From Rostratula benghalensis (Eukaryota; Chordata; Aves; Charadriiformes; Rostratulidae), in assembly GCA_013399305.1 (NCBI GenBank), contig VXAI01000178.1, positions 559,953 through 623,952 on the forward strand: 64,000 nucleotides of DNA, given 5' to 3'. Below are positions 23,732 through 35,290 of the stretch, one piece after another (within the stretch, counting starts at the first letter, position 1; each line of letters begins with the position of its first letter). The position numbers and the translations under genes are program-made. The notes below the pieces were generated by a model that saw nothing but the letters and a program-made list of their open reading frames with translations, was not told the DNA's origin and made no database searches.

Positions 23732-26700
23732 AAACCCTGCCATTGTATCTCCTTCCTCATTTCAAAGTCCCAGCTGTCCCTCATTCAGCTGGATGATCCC
23801 ATTTTGTTACGTGCTCTCCTGCTGCACTCTAACCGGAGAGACCTGCCTCTTTATTCCTTGCAGATGGTCTAGAGTATCTGAATTCCTAATCTTATCACCA
23901 GAGTTAGGTAGGAGAGAGAGTTAGGAGGGACTTATCTAAGATACAAGGTTCAGACTATACTTAGGAAGAGACAGATGTTGGGTATTTGCTAGTGGAATCA
24001 GATGCTGAGCACTTCAGCACTTCAGTTACTGAGCACACACTTGGTCTACTCAGGACAAATCCACCCAAAACACATGAAACAACAGTCTGGATTAAGACTT
24101 CAAATTTGCTTGAAGTCTGTTTTTATGGGAAGATCTAGAGCTGTAGCGGAGGTGGCCTCTTGAAGTGATCTTTATTGTAAAGAATGTATATAGTGTACCA
24201 AGAGGCTCAGGCCCATGGTGAACTCTCCAGTCTTCACTGCCAAGTGAATCTTTGGCAACTGTGTAATGATAAGCAGAAATGGTGCTGATTTAGGTCATAT
24301 TTGTAGCCATGGGAACATTTTTGTAATGGGACCTCTAGCTTCCATGAAATGCCAACAGAGAACAAGAGCTTGCCAACAGCTGGCCTGTCTACTGTAGATG
24401 ATACTAATTCCCAAGACATTTATTCCCATGTCTGCCACAATATTTCTGGAGGACTTTTGATTAGCTTCCTTGTACATGGCTTCCTCTGGACCTGGACAGA
24501 GGAAAAAGCAACCATAAATTATCCCTGGGGCTGATTTTCACTTGTTCCCTATTGCATGTGGGCGTTAAAATGGACAGAAATGGCCTCTCCCTTTTCTCAG
24601 TAATTTATCTAACCCCACTGGCTTTTATTAGGCTGATCTTTTTTTTCCTCCCTTCCCACTATATTTCAAGTGGCTGCTCCCTCACCCCTAGCACTGGCTA
24701 ACAAGATATATATGAAAAGAGAGAGAACTTACTGTTCAGTTCTTCGCTTTCCCATTAGTAGATGCAGAATGTAGGCTTTTGTTTCTTGGGGGCTTTTTCT
24801 CCTTCCAGTAGCATGGGGAAATAAGTTTTGTTGTTTCCTCTTATTTTTTTATTTTTATTTTGTCTTCATTCTTTTAATTTCTACCTTTGAAAACAACCAT
24901 TCTGATGTCAACAAACATGTAATACATCTATGAGTGAATAATCAGGCTATACACTAAAGGTTTTCCTGGGTGTTCCCATCTGTACCAGCCAATTTTTCCC
25001 TAGTTGCAGGAAGGCAGCCAAGATAAGGAAATATTCATCATTTCTGCACTGTATTATTTCAGTGGAAACAAAGGATCACACTGTGCATTTGTGCTGGTGT
25101 GCGTATATGTGTACGTTTGCTGTAGGCGCTGTCTTTCTGAGTCCAGGACATCAGAACAGCTTTGGAACCTTCCAGTTCTTCAGTCATTCATGTGAAAGCC
25201 ACACAGATAAGAAAGGGACACTGTGGTTACAAGTCTTGTGTTACTGCTCTTGGCTGGTAGGTCAGATCTCTCCATTCCTGCACCCCGTATCCATCATCTC
25301 ATCCCCTCCTCCTCTGACACACACACTTGGTCTGCACAAATGTTTGTGTGGCCACTCATTGAACCTGACCAAAGGAATGGATCCATCTGAAAAAGAACCC
25401 AGGGAAAAAAAATAATCACAATTTATTATTTTTTTCTGCTGGATCAGTTCCCTCTTTGGGTTCACTGCATGGTCACACAAAGACATAGTGCAGGAAGAGC
25501 TGTAGGGATGACTTCAGGGCAAGAGAGAGGAAAGCAGGAGGGCATGTTTAAACTATAATTGACCCCAAATAAAAAAGGCTCTGCAAAAACTTCACCCTGA
25601 CTGAGATTTATCGGAGTAGACCAGGTATGGGCTACCAGAGATTATGATATAGGAGATTAATGTGGAAGACAACCTCTTACTAGAATGCCTGCTTATATTG
25701 GGACTCATGTTCATAGCTTTCTGGGACTTGTTGATATTTGACTAAAGATGTCCTCTGAAAATAGCTAAGTTTCATTTTGTTGAACAGCAGAATAAAGAAG
25801 TTCAGACACCACTCAAGTCATGCTGACTTTCTAAAATGGTATCTCCTAAGTCCTTCATTGGAGACAAAAGCAAAGCCAGAAAAACAGAACCATTTTCCCT
25901 GAAATTTTCCATCTACTTGAGTGCAAACACTGCTCAAAATTTGATACATGATATGACATCCACAAAGACAATGGAGAGAGAGCAGAAATTGCCAGACTTC
26001 TTGTCCACCTCTCTGAGATAAATTCTGCTAAAGACTGCTGAAGAATTACTAAAGTCATCAACATACTTTGCACTTGACCCTTAAACCAGATATTGACTTT
26101 TCCAGTTGTAACCAAATGACACACTGCTTTCCATGTGAGAGGAATCCAAGGAGAGCAGTGGAAAAAGCTTGGGTGAAAATTAACATCTCTCAGGAAAGAA
26201 AATGTGAAGATTAAAAAAAAAAAAAAAGCATAGTAATAATAAAGATGGACAACCAGGTTGTGCAAAAATTAGCAGTTTGATATCTTTCCTTATGGAAGAT
26301 GAGAAGCTGGATATCTTTCACTGTGCAGAAAGTGGAAATTAAGTCTTTTTTCAATCCACTGAATAAGTATTGGATAATTAGCAGGTGCTACCCCACTGTG
26401 GTAGTTAAAATGTTACTGTGCATGAAAAGTTTAATAGCTCAATACTTTAATTCAGGCAAGGGAAGCTCTCAGCAAAATTTTGTCTCATTCCCATGAAATA
26501 CCCCTCTTCAAATGCCCCATTTGTCCAAAGACAAATTCCAGGTCTCTGCATGCCCAGCAACTCCAGCCTAAGCCTCTCTTATGCAGCATCACCTAAGGGA
26601 TTGAAGGTTGTGAGATGAGGACATCACCAGTGAGTAAGAAGGTCTAATCAGGAAGGAAGGCTGTGGTAACATGGTTAGTTCAACCTTAATGACTGGGCAG

Positions 26701-29700
26701 GTACAGGGCAGGAGTCAATGAGAACTCTCCAAGGACTGAAACTGTATGTAAAAAAATTACACATATTGCTTCCTTCCTTCAACATCAGTAAGTAGTTCAT
26801 AAATGCTCTTCAATTTCTGGCCAAAATAGAAGACCTTTATGCTCCTGAAACAGTAGAAAGGAAAAGGAGAGGCAGCGACCAGAAAAACTCCCATGTTATG
26901 TGTCATCCAAACTCAGATAAAATTTCTCTGACACCAGTACTGTAATTACACTGATCAAACATCTTTAGCATTCTCCAGCTAATCTTAACCTCATTCTTGA
27001 GAAGAACATAAACCACATAATAATGTGCCTGACATACTTGGAAGAGATATGTAAAAATTAAATTACTCTTTTGAAGCTGTGAAGAAAATTAATATGGGGT
27101 CTGTGTTATTACCTGGGTGAAGTTAGATATCAACACTTTTGTCTTAACATTGTGTCACATTTTTGATAAATATATGTGTTTAAGGGAACAGACAGCAAAA
27201 CTCTGTTGCAGAGAGTAGAAGCATGGAAGAAATGCATAGGATGGATGGACATGTAATGAATAATGGTGAAAAGAGAAAGTGTTGCAGATGTGGATTAGGT
27301 TTCCCAGTTTTAGAAGCCTGGGGTTTGTTATGGAAGGTATATCCATACATGTAGAGAAGACCATTCCTCTAGAGGGATGACTGTACATTAATCAGTAGCA
27401 AGGTAGACCCTAAGAGACGTCCTGCTTGTTACAGCCTGACAAAAAGAAGAGCTATGACTGGTTCAGAAGCCATTCACATCTTGAGCTGCTATCTTTATGC
27501 TTAAAATCTATGATTTTAGCTATTACTAAGATTTCCTTCCTACAGCTAGACAAGCTGTAAAGGATTTTGGAGCCAGTCTGTCCAGTAGTCACTGTTTTGT
27601 AATCATTTATTCAATATATGTGTCTTGGTACACTCACATGTATCACCAGCATCAGGGATGAATGGACTGCACTGCCCACACACCGCAGTAGATGATCCAA
27701 GAATAATCCATAATCCTAATTAAGGCACAAAGCTCTAGTCTGTTTTTAGGCTGTGTGAAAGTTCTGTGCGTGTTGTGAACACATGCATGTGGTCCAGGTT
27801 AGAAGCCAACTCCTAATCATGTCTCTTCCTTAACCCCAAGTCAATCCATCCTTCCTCCATCTTCATATAATAGAGGCAGGTTATTAAATTTCTTCTGAAT
27901 AGTTCAAGGAGATTGTAAAAAGCCTTAATGAGTACAAATGGGGTTTTTTGCTTCAGATTATAGAAGGCTGGTGGTGATGTAATATAAAGTTTGTAGAGTA
28001 GGAAAGAGAGATAATGATGCCAGAAGTAATGAGAAAGGAGAAAGCGTTCTCCTTTGCTAGATGAAAGCTTGGAAAGGGGCATACCAAGGTCAAGGTTTGC
28101 GGGGGATGCTGTGAAATGAGAGCAAGTGTTAATGTAGCTGCTGCTGGTCTGTGGTGAGATTGGATGCTGGTCTGTATCAAGCAGGGATGTTTTGTGTGCC
28201 TGAGCTGTGGGAACAGCTTCAGTCAGAGCTTACTATAAAAAAAAGTATTTCAGTTCTCCGGAAAAAACTTGTTCATGTTGTGAGAAGTACTTTTAATGGG
28301 TAATCAATCCCTTGTACAATAGTTTGCAGAATTAGGATTGTCTGTAGGGTGAGACTGATCATTCAGGACTGGGGAATCTCCAAATTTCCATTGGCTGAGA
28401 AGTTTCCCTGATGCATAACTGGTCCTGCTTATACGACGGGTCTAGTGCCTTGAGTTTTTTCTTGGCACTTGGGAAAATATTGGCCGTCCCAACACCATTT
28501 CTCTGCCCTGGCAAGCATCATGACATTGGGTCTCAAAACCATGGGTGTGGTCTAATTTATTCAATTCTTCTTCTCTTTCCTCTGGTTGTTCCTGAACATT
28601 AATTGTATGGGGACTGGGGCAGGAGCAGTGCGTGCTCTGGAGGCTGCCAAATACAACGTATCCAGCCAAATAGAAAATAAAAAGGTCAGGTTCAAAAGTC
28701 TAAGAAAGAGAGCTGTAGGTTTTCCGATGGGTTTGACATCTCAAATGGTCTGATGGATGTTTCCTCTGTTTGTTCTGTGACCACGCAAAAGGACTATAGA
28801 AACGCAGGCAAACCCCATGGTGTACTACTCTTGGCTGATCTGTAGCTAACGTATCTGGTATTATTTATACTTTTTTATTATTACTTATGCCACATCAAAC
28901 AGTAGTCCATCTCTATTGCTAGTGCCCTTGACGTTATTTAGAAATGTAAAATGCACACAACCAATAAACAATTTTATGCCGTTATTCCTGTAATACCATC
29001 TTTCAGCTGTGGAAAAAAACCCAAAAACCATAAGGAACTTCAACTCTCCACCCAAAAGTCCACCAGGGACCCCTCAAAACAACCCTCCTCTTGCTTCTTA
29101 ATTTGAAGACTAGCAGACATAGAGAAAGTATATCCTCTGTATTTAAAGTGAGTCATACCATGGAGCACACTGCAGATAAAAGGGGGTGTGGTAGTTGAAG
29201 AATGGAGGGCAGGAAACAGATGTGTCTGTGGTTTTTCTGTCTGGTCAAATTGGTTAGCTCAGGGACCATTAATGAGGGTCTGTGATAGTTTTTTAGCTGG
29301 TGTAAATTAAGGCAGTCTTGCTGAAGCTGTGCTGATTTACTCCAGCTGAGCATCACAACCTTTTTCTGTTTGCATAGGTCGTTCAGAGTCCAATGCTTGA
29401 CGGCTGTGAAGAGCCAAACCTTTCTATGCTTGGTCTGTCCCTCTTCAAGTGAAAGCTCAGTTTAAATCATTACACTTATCTTTCTTCTTTATCTGTATCA
29501 AATTCGGTGGTTTTGTTTTGTGAAATAAGAGAGATTTAAGGAGAGAGACTAAAAATCCACACCTGGGACTTCAGACGCAGCTGTATCTCCTTCACAGATC
29601 TGAAAACTTGTCTAAATGTCAAAATAAAGAAGCAATTTCTTTCCATAAGACATCTACATTTGAAATTGACTGGATAATTGGTTTCATTTAGGCCATGGAA

Positions 29701-31215
29701 TCAGCACTGGGAGGAGAATGTAATAACTCTCTCTTCTGACTTCCTCGAATTTACTCTCCAGCTCCTCTTTGGGCAGGCTTTCAAGTTCAACCTCTGTGTG
29801 TTCACTGATTATCCCATCAGTGGTAAGGACACTGGGAAGCACCTGATGAAGAAACACAGGCCTAAGAAGGAAGATCCAAACTAAACAGAAGTGGGAACAG
29901 AGCAGCCAGCTCTGCAGACTGTTGTACAACTGCAGTGTTTAATTCTTTCAAAGTTTTCCACTTCTTCACTTAAAGGCCACATCTGGCAAACATTGTAAGA
30001 GTGCTAACAATTAGAAAAATGAAATATCTTTGTCTTCAATTTTAGTTGACAAAATAAATATAAGAATTCCATTGATCCTTTTAACAGACTATTGTATTAT
30101 TCTTTGGGATATAGTGAATTTCCAGCGTATTCTAAACTTATTAATGGAAACTAAATTTGAATGGCAAATCATGAGGTTTCTGCCCACTCTGGACCCAAAA
30201 ATATCTCATAAATACTTAGGGAAACTGCTTTTATCTTCTAGGGACTCACCGGGATCTGATTAAAAGTTGAAGGCCACATTTTAGATGACCTGCTGTGATG
30301 TCTTACATGGATGGACACCAATGTTGGGACCTGTAACAGGGAGTATTTGTACAGCATTTATATCCCTCCACTGATTCTATTACCACACAAGGCCTTGTAG
30401 TGTGGTGCAATGGGAGATCTGAGTTACATAATATGCCCTTCAGCTCTGGTGCTGTCTTAAACATCACAGTAGGTGGTCTGAAAACTCCGTTTTCAATGTT
30501 GACTTAGGAGAAATAAGAGATGATTTCTTAGGTTATTCTTGTCCATGCTCCATTTTTTAGGCAGAATTTTTCCAAAGTATCTTAAGTCTTCCCCCAGCTT
30601 AATGAATTGCTGTGACACTTTGCTAAAAGGGCTAAAACCCATGCTTTCTGCCAGAGTACGCCCTATTCAAAAAAGAAAAATCCCCCAAAATTTTCATGTA
30701 GTCATTATATTGCCCTCTACCTATTAGTTTGTCAGCTCTCCTGAATCTGAAGTGCCTATAAAACTTTAAAAGTTCTTGGACATCTGGCTTTCTCAAATTC
30801 CTCTAACATCACTTGACAAGTGCAACTTCTGATCACTTGAGCTTCCCAAAGTTTTGCATTCACTCATTGCTCCTTGCCTAATACATTTTGGCATAAGTAT
30901 TACTGTTCAGCTCTTTTCTGTAGATAGGAATTAAACTAAACACGACTCATTATGTTCCACTACATCACACAGTCTTCACACAATTAGGGCCCTGAATATT
31001 TCTGCTGTGCAGGTTTTAATTTTCTTCCCAGTTGTGCCATCTCAGTAGAGATACTTTTGCTTTACACTTTGGTGACAACAGCTGATACTCAAGCTGTCTC
31101 TTCTCAAGCACACAACAGGAGAGGAATTCACAGGTTTCACTGAGTTCCCACTGTGGCCAATGAAGATGTGGTCAATAGAGCAACAATTCACTGTAGAAAT
31201 GTGTAGAGGTTTTAT
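23732..31215. other. Long stretch without recognised repeats or genes
   Basis: About 7.5 kb in which I recognise no transposon, apart from an A15 run at 26213-26227 and short simple patches. Many frames of 60-136 codons occur on both strands, including an overlapping pair at 25.84-26.27 kb, but none has a recognisable domain. The minus-strand one begins next to the A15 run, which gives its run of F residues. Clean stretches like this often contain conserved non-coding elements in birds, but that is not visible from one sequence. Confidence 0.55.
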
Positions 31216-31596
31216 TGGCTTGTTCAGCCTGGAGAAGAGAAGGCTCCAGGGAGACCTTAGAGCAGCCTTCCAGTGTCTGAAGGGAGCTACAGGAGAGATG
31301 AAGAGGGACTCTGTCAGGAAGTGGAGTGACAGGACAAGGAGTAATGGCTTTGAATTGGAAGAGGGGAGATTTAGATCAGATACCAGAAAGAAATTCTTTG
31401 CTGTGAGGGTGGTGAGGCACTGGAACAGGTTGCCTAAGGAAGTTGTGGATGCCCCCTGAAAGTGTTGAAGGCCAGGTTGGATGGGGCTTTGAGCAACCTG
31501 GTCTGGTGGGAGGTGTCCCTGCCCCTGGCAGGGGGGTTAGAACTTGATGATCTTTAAGGTCCCTTCCAACTCTAACCATTCTATGATTCTATTATT
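31216..31596 (+). mobile_element. CR1 LINE, ~380-base 3' end
   Basis: It starts at TTGTTCAGCCTGGAGAAG and follows the same blocks as the 23.3-kb copy ('ccttccagtgtctgaaggga', 'gagatttagatcagatacc', 'gatctttaaggtcccttcca'), ending CATTCTATGATTCTATTATT. It begins within about 20 consensus bases of the 23.3-kb copy and is followed at 31597-31611 by GTACCTGAACAAGGC, the shared tail. Confidence 0.96.
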
Positions 31597-31611
31597 GTAC
31601 CTGAACAAGGC
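31597..31611 (+). repeat. Tail after CR1, shared with the 23.3-kb copy
   Basis: GTACCTGAACAAGGC differs at one position from the tail at 23701-23715. The next bases (ATGTTCTAGTTGC) look like a decayed version of the ATTCTATGATTCT repeat that follows the other copy. Confidence 0.7.
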
Positions 31612-33532
31612 ATGTTCTAGTTGCATGAATAGGTTTAATTTTCTGGTGGAAAAATCCTCATGTCTGATGATATATTCTACTTTCTGAAATAATTTGCAGA
31701 ATTGGTTTAAAATATTTTTCATCAACCTGCTTGTTTGCTGTTCTTGAAAGTAAAGGGTTAGAATACCAAGAATCAGATTCAGGACACACACATTTTGAAG
31801 AACTTGCAAATATTTTTTTTTTTTTTAATTAAAATGTTTTCTTCAAAATATTAACTGGCGTTTCTTATTTTGTGTGGAGATTTTAAATGAAAAATCTAGC
31901 ATTAACTTACAAGAATGCGTTTTGTAAATTTTTACCACAATCTTTACCTAGAAAATACAGAACTGTAAAAAAAATATGAAATAAACAGAAAAGTTAACAA
32001 AGGAACAAACCCAGGCATTTTTTCTTTCTATTTGCAAAGGAGATAAGGTTTGTTTATTGGAAAAAAAATTAAATAAAAAGAGTAAATAAATAAAGCTGTA
32101 ATACACCTTACGTTTTGAAACATCCCCTGAACTTTTTGTAGAGTAAAAGCAATCTGAATAAAAGGAAAAGGAATAAAATCTAGTCCTCCTTGAGTCATTT
32201 CAACCACTACATAAAAGTTCACAGACAATTTCTTGTAGCATGGGCTCAGCTAAACTTGCCCAGGTCTTTAGGGACAGTGTCAACACTGTAATTCTTCCTC
32301 ACCTCCAGCCTTTCATTTCTACTTGGAATATCTCCCAGAACATTTTAACTCTTTTCCTTGATCCTGTAGCAACTCTGTGATTGTTTGCAGCTGACAAAAT
32401 TTGAAGACAAGTCATGGAATAGCATCAGAGGAAACTGAATTTGAGGAGCAAAGTCTCTAATGCTGTAACGTGTCAAGATACCCCTTGAGTGTCTATCAGG
32501 TTTCCATGCCTTAAGTAAAGGAGCAGTAGGGTAAACTCAGTCTTCTAGGTAAAGCCACCAATGGGTAATATTCAGGAGGTCCATGGACCTCCAAACTGGA
32601 TCACATTCAACAGCTCTTATATAAGCTCAATAAGCAGCACCCACAACAAAAATGGAAACAGACAGGTCCTCTTTACCTTCTTCTTCCCCTATCTAGGATT
32701 TTTCAGAGCCACCTGACCTATGTAAGAAAGACAAATGCCTGTGTCTGAGGGTGACTTCTGAAACAGAATTCATTAAGATTCAATTACCTGATTTTAATTG
32801 TAGAGAAAATTTGGCCTAGTAACTATAATTCATATTTTCCTGGGCAGATCAGGCTGTCCTGTGACCCTCTTTGTAGCAAAGATTTAATACAGGAAATCTA
32901 AAGAGAACTGTCTTACTGTGTGTTTGAACAGCACCTGGCACAATCAGAGCCTGCTTTATTATCCCCAATGTTGGACAAAAATGCCCAACTAAAAAACATG
33001 ATAATATGAGCAGACTTCACTCTCATCCAAAAAATGGAGAATAAAGCCAGTTTTTATGGACAAGAGAATCTGCCTCACCCCTCGCTTGGACCCAGGTGGT
33101 TCTGTTAGTTCAATATTTGAGTGGTTTGACACTGAACAAAGAGCAAAGGAGAAGGCAATCTGTCATCCACTCCTTTTGCAGGTCACCCTGAAAGCAGAAT
33201 AATGCAGGAGGTGACGACTGCTCAGGGCAGCAGCGATTTACAGAGGAACACACAGGTGAACCCGGGGAAAGAGTCAAACTTCACTTGATGGGAAAACACT
33301 TGCATTGACTAAATAAAATAATACCCATTCTGTGACAGTGATTAAAAGGTGTTAAGGAACTTCAAAAAAAAGTGGAAAATTCACTCAAAAACAGCCACAC
33401 AATAGTAAAAGAAGAAACAGGGGACTCCCTGAAGACAGACACATCATGTCACTGAAGACTTGAACAGGGGAGACACTGCTTCTGTAAATAACTTTGATGA
33501 CTTGATGTCTTGCCTGTTTTTGTCAGGATAAA
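31612..33532. other. Unique non-coding stretch
   Basis: No recognised gene or transposon. It has a T-rich run at about 31810-31826 and a perfect 18-base palindrome (GGAGGTCCATGGACCTCC) at 32575-32592. Confidence 0.55.
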
Positions 33533-33653
33533 GTATTCAAGGCCAGGTTGTTCAGATCTTGGAGCAACCTAGTCTAGAGTCCCTGCCTATGGCAGGAGGT
33601 TGGACCTGGATGATCTTTAAGGTCCCTTCCAACCAACACTGTTCTGTGATTCT
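33533..33653 (+). mobile_element. CR1 LINE, short 3' end
   Basis: TTCAAGGCCAGGTTGTTCAG, then a block with 'ctgcctatggcaggaggttg', then 'gatctttaaggtcccttcca' and a single terminal repeat unit ending GTTCTGTGATTCT. Only ~120 bases remain. It lacks several bases around the 'gagtccctgcc' segment relative to fuller copies. Confidence 0.92.
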
Positions 33654-34363
33654 AAACTCAAAGTTGCCTGTATTGTAAAGTTTATAAATCTCACACTAAT
33701 TTTGTGTCAAACTCCTTGAATGCCTCTATATGGCCTGAAATCATAAATCCTCCCCACACAAGTGAGCTAGGATTTGAGCAACCTCTGCTTTCGATTCATG
33801 GGAAGAAAAGTATTTTTCTTACTTCACTGTCCCTGCTAACTTTAACAAAGTGTTTGTGTCTCTTAGTCAATGTTTTATATAATATTTTAAAGGTCAGAGC
33901 TTGTGGGTAGACGTCTTCTGTATAAAATATTACTTTGTGTTGGCAGTACTATCATGAAATACGTTGTTTTTTTGCAACTTTAATAAGTAGCAGGAAGGAT
34001 ATTAGGGCTGGATTCTCCTTCAGATTAAAAGAAAAAAAAATAATAATAATCCCACATGCTACTTCATGTAGAAGCTTGTGATTCTCATTAAACTTGGGTT
34101 AGCTGATTGACAAATTCACCTTTTTAACTGCTTTGCAAACATTTTTTTTCTTCCAGGACACAAACTCTTATGATTTTTTTTAGACTCAGAAGGTAAGACA
34201 AGGCTTTCTCACAGTAAGTAGAATTTTGTTGCTGATAAACACCGATTGAAGAACATTAGATTAGTCAAGAGCTACATAATTATTTTTTTTTCCTTGAACT
34301 TCTATAGTTCTTATGCTGTAATTACCATGCACTGGAAGAGTTCTCCATCCCTCAGGATAAGGC
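33654..34363. other. Unique non-coding stretch
   Basis: No recognised transposon. A 36-base segment at 34157-34192 is bounded by splice-like signals (see findings). Confidence 0.5.
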
Positions 34364-34800
34364 AAAGAGTAATGCCAAAACTGAATTTTAGCAGAACAAA
34401 CTGCCAGCTCTTCAAGGAGCTAGTCAATACTAACTAACCCTTGGGAAACTGACCTCAGGGGCAAAAAATCAGACCTTAGCTGGTAGATCTTTAAGGACCC
34501 TTATCATAGAGCACAGAAGATCTTCATCCCCAGATCTAAGAAATCAGGAAAGGAAAGCATGAGACCAGCATGGCTGAGTCAAGACCTGCTGGTCAAAATA
34601 AAGGGCAATAAAAAAATGCACAGCCAGTGGAAGCAGGGACACGTATCCTGAGAAGAGTACAGGGATACTGCCTGGTTTTGGAGGGTTTGGGTCAGGAAGG
34701 CTGAGGTGCAGCTGCAGCTGAACTTGGCAAGGGAGGCTAAAAATAACAAGAAGGGCTTCCACAGGTACGTCAGCCAGAAAAAGATCAAAATGTACCCACC
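34364..34800 (+). pseudogene. CR1 ORF2 internal fragment (endonuclease-RT linker), broken
   Basis: In the + frame beginning near 34559 the translation reads MRPAWLSQDLLVKIKGNKKM, then after an in-frame stop (VS*EEYRD) continues ...RKAEVQLQLNLAREAKNNKK and GFHRYVSQKK. This is the linker of the CR1 ORF2 polyprotein between endonuclease and reverse transcriptase, as remembered from chicken-type CR1. DNA words further upstream (AACTGAATTTTAGCAG, CTTCAAGGAGCTAGT, TCTTTAAGGACCCTTATC) also match the same region, with stops and small indels. The catalytic domains are absent. The frame ends at TACCCACCCTGA, just where the match ends. It is a dead copy; the minus-strand frames over it are antisense. 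Confidence 0.85.
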
Positions 34801-34839
34801 CTGATGAGCATCACTCATGACAGATGCTCCTGTCCCTTA

Positions 34840-34948
34840 ATCATTTCAGTGACCCTTTGTTGGATGTGCTCCAGCATGTCCATGTCTTTCTTTTACTGGG
34901 GAGCTTAGAACTCAGCACAACAACTCCAGGTGTGTCCTCAGCAGTGCT
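34840..34948 (-). mobile_element. CR1 LINE fragment, inverted relative to neighbour
   Basis: 'accctttgttggatgtgctc', 'cagcatgtccatgtctttct' and 'aactccaggtgtgtcctcag' match the minus strand of the CR1 segment several hundred bases from the 3' end. It lies only ~40 bases from a + strand ORF2 fragment of the same family. Confidence 0.8.
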
Positions 34949-35093
34949 ATTATTATCAATTTTAGGGATCTAAGTTTGCATTAATGGACAAACTACTAGA
35001 CTGATGCCCATCAGGATTCAAAGAAAGTTGCCAAATCTAGTCAAAGTAGCACAGGCACACAGGAAAATGAGCAGGGGAAGACAGAATAAGGTC

Positions 35094-35290
35094 ATCTACT
35101 CCAACTTCCTGCTCTGGGAAAGAAACCACTCTACTTATACAATTCCTGATATATGATTGTCTAGGATTTTTCCAAAACTCTCTGATGAAGGAATTCCCAC
35201 AGCCTTTCCAGACAACTGATTACAGCACTGCTGTCCATACAGTTTCTTGTAATGTTTTATTTGAATCTTCCTTCCTGGAAGCTGGGACAA
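35094..35290 (-). mobile_element. Old, divergent CR1 3' fragment
   Basis: The order of words follows an older CR1 subfamily with many substitutions: GTCATCTACTCCAACTTCCTG, AAACTCTCTGATGAAGGAATTCCCACAGCC, then TTTGAATCTTCCTTCCTGGA. No terminal repeat is preserved. A profile search is needed to settle the boundaries. Confidence 0.5.

Noticed and set aside
34544..34818. Minus-strand frames of 72 and 79 codons
   Set aside because: They are antisense to the CR1 ORF2 fragment on the + strand.
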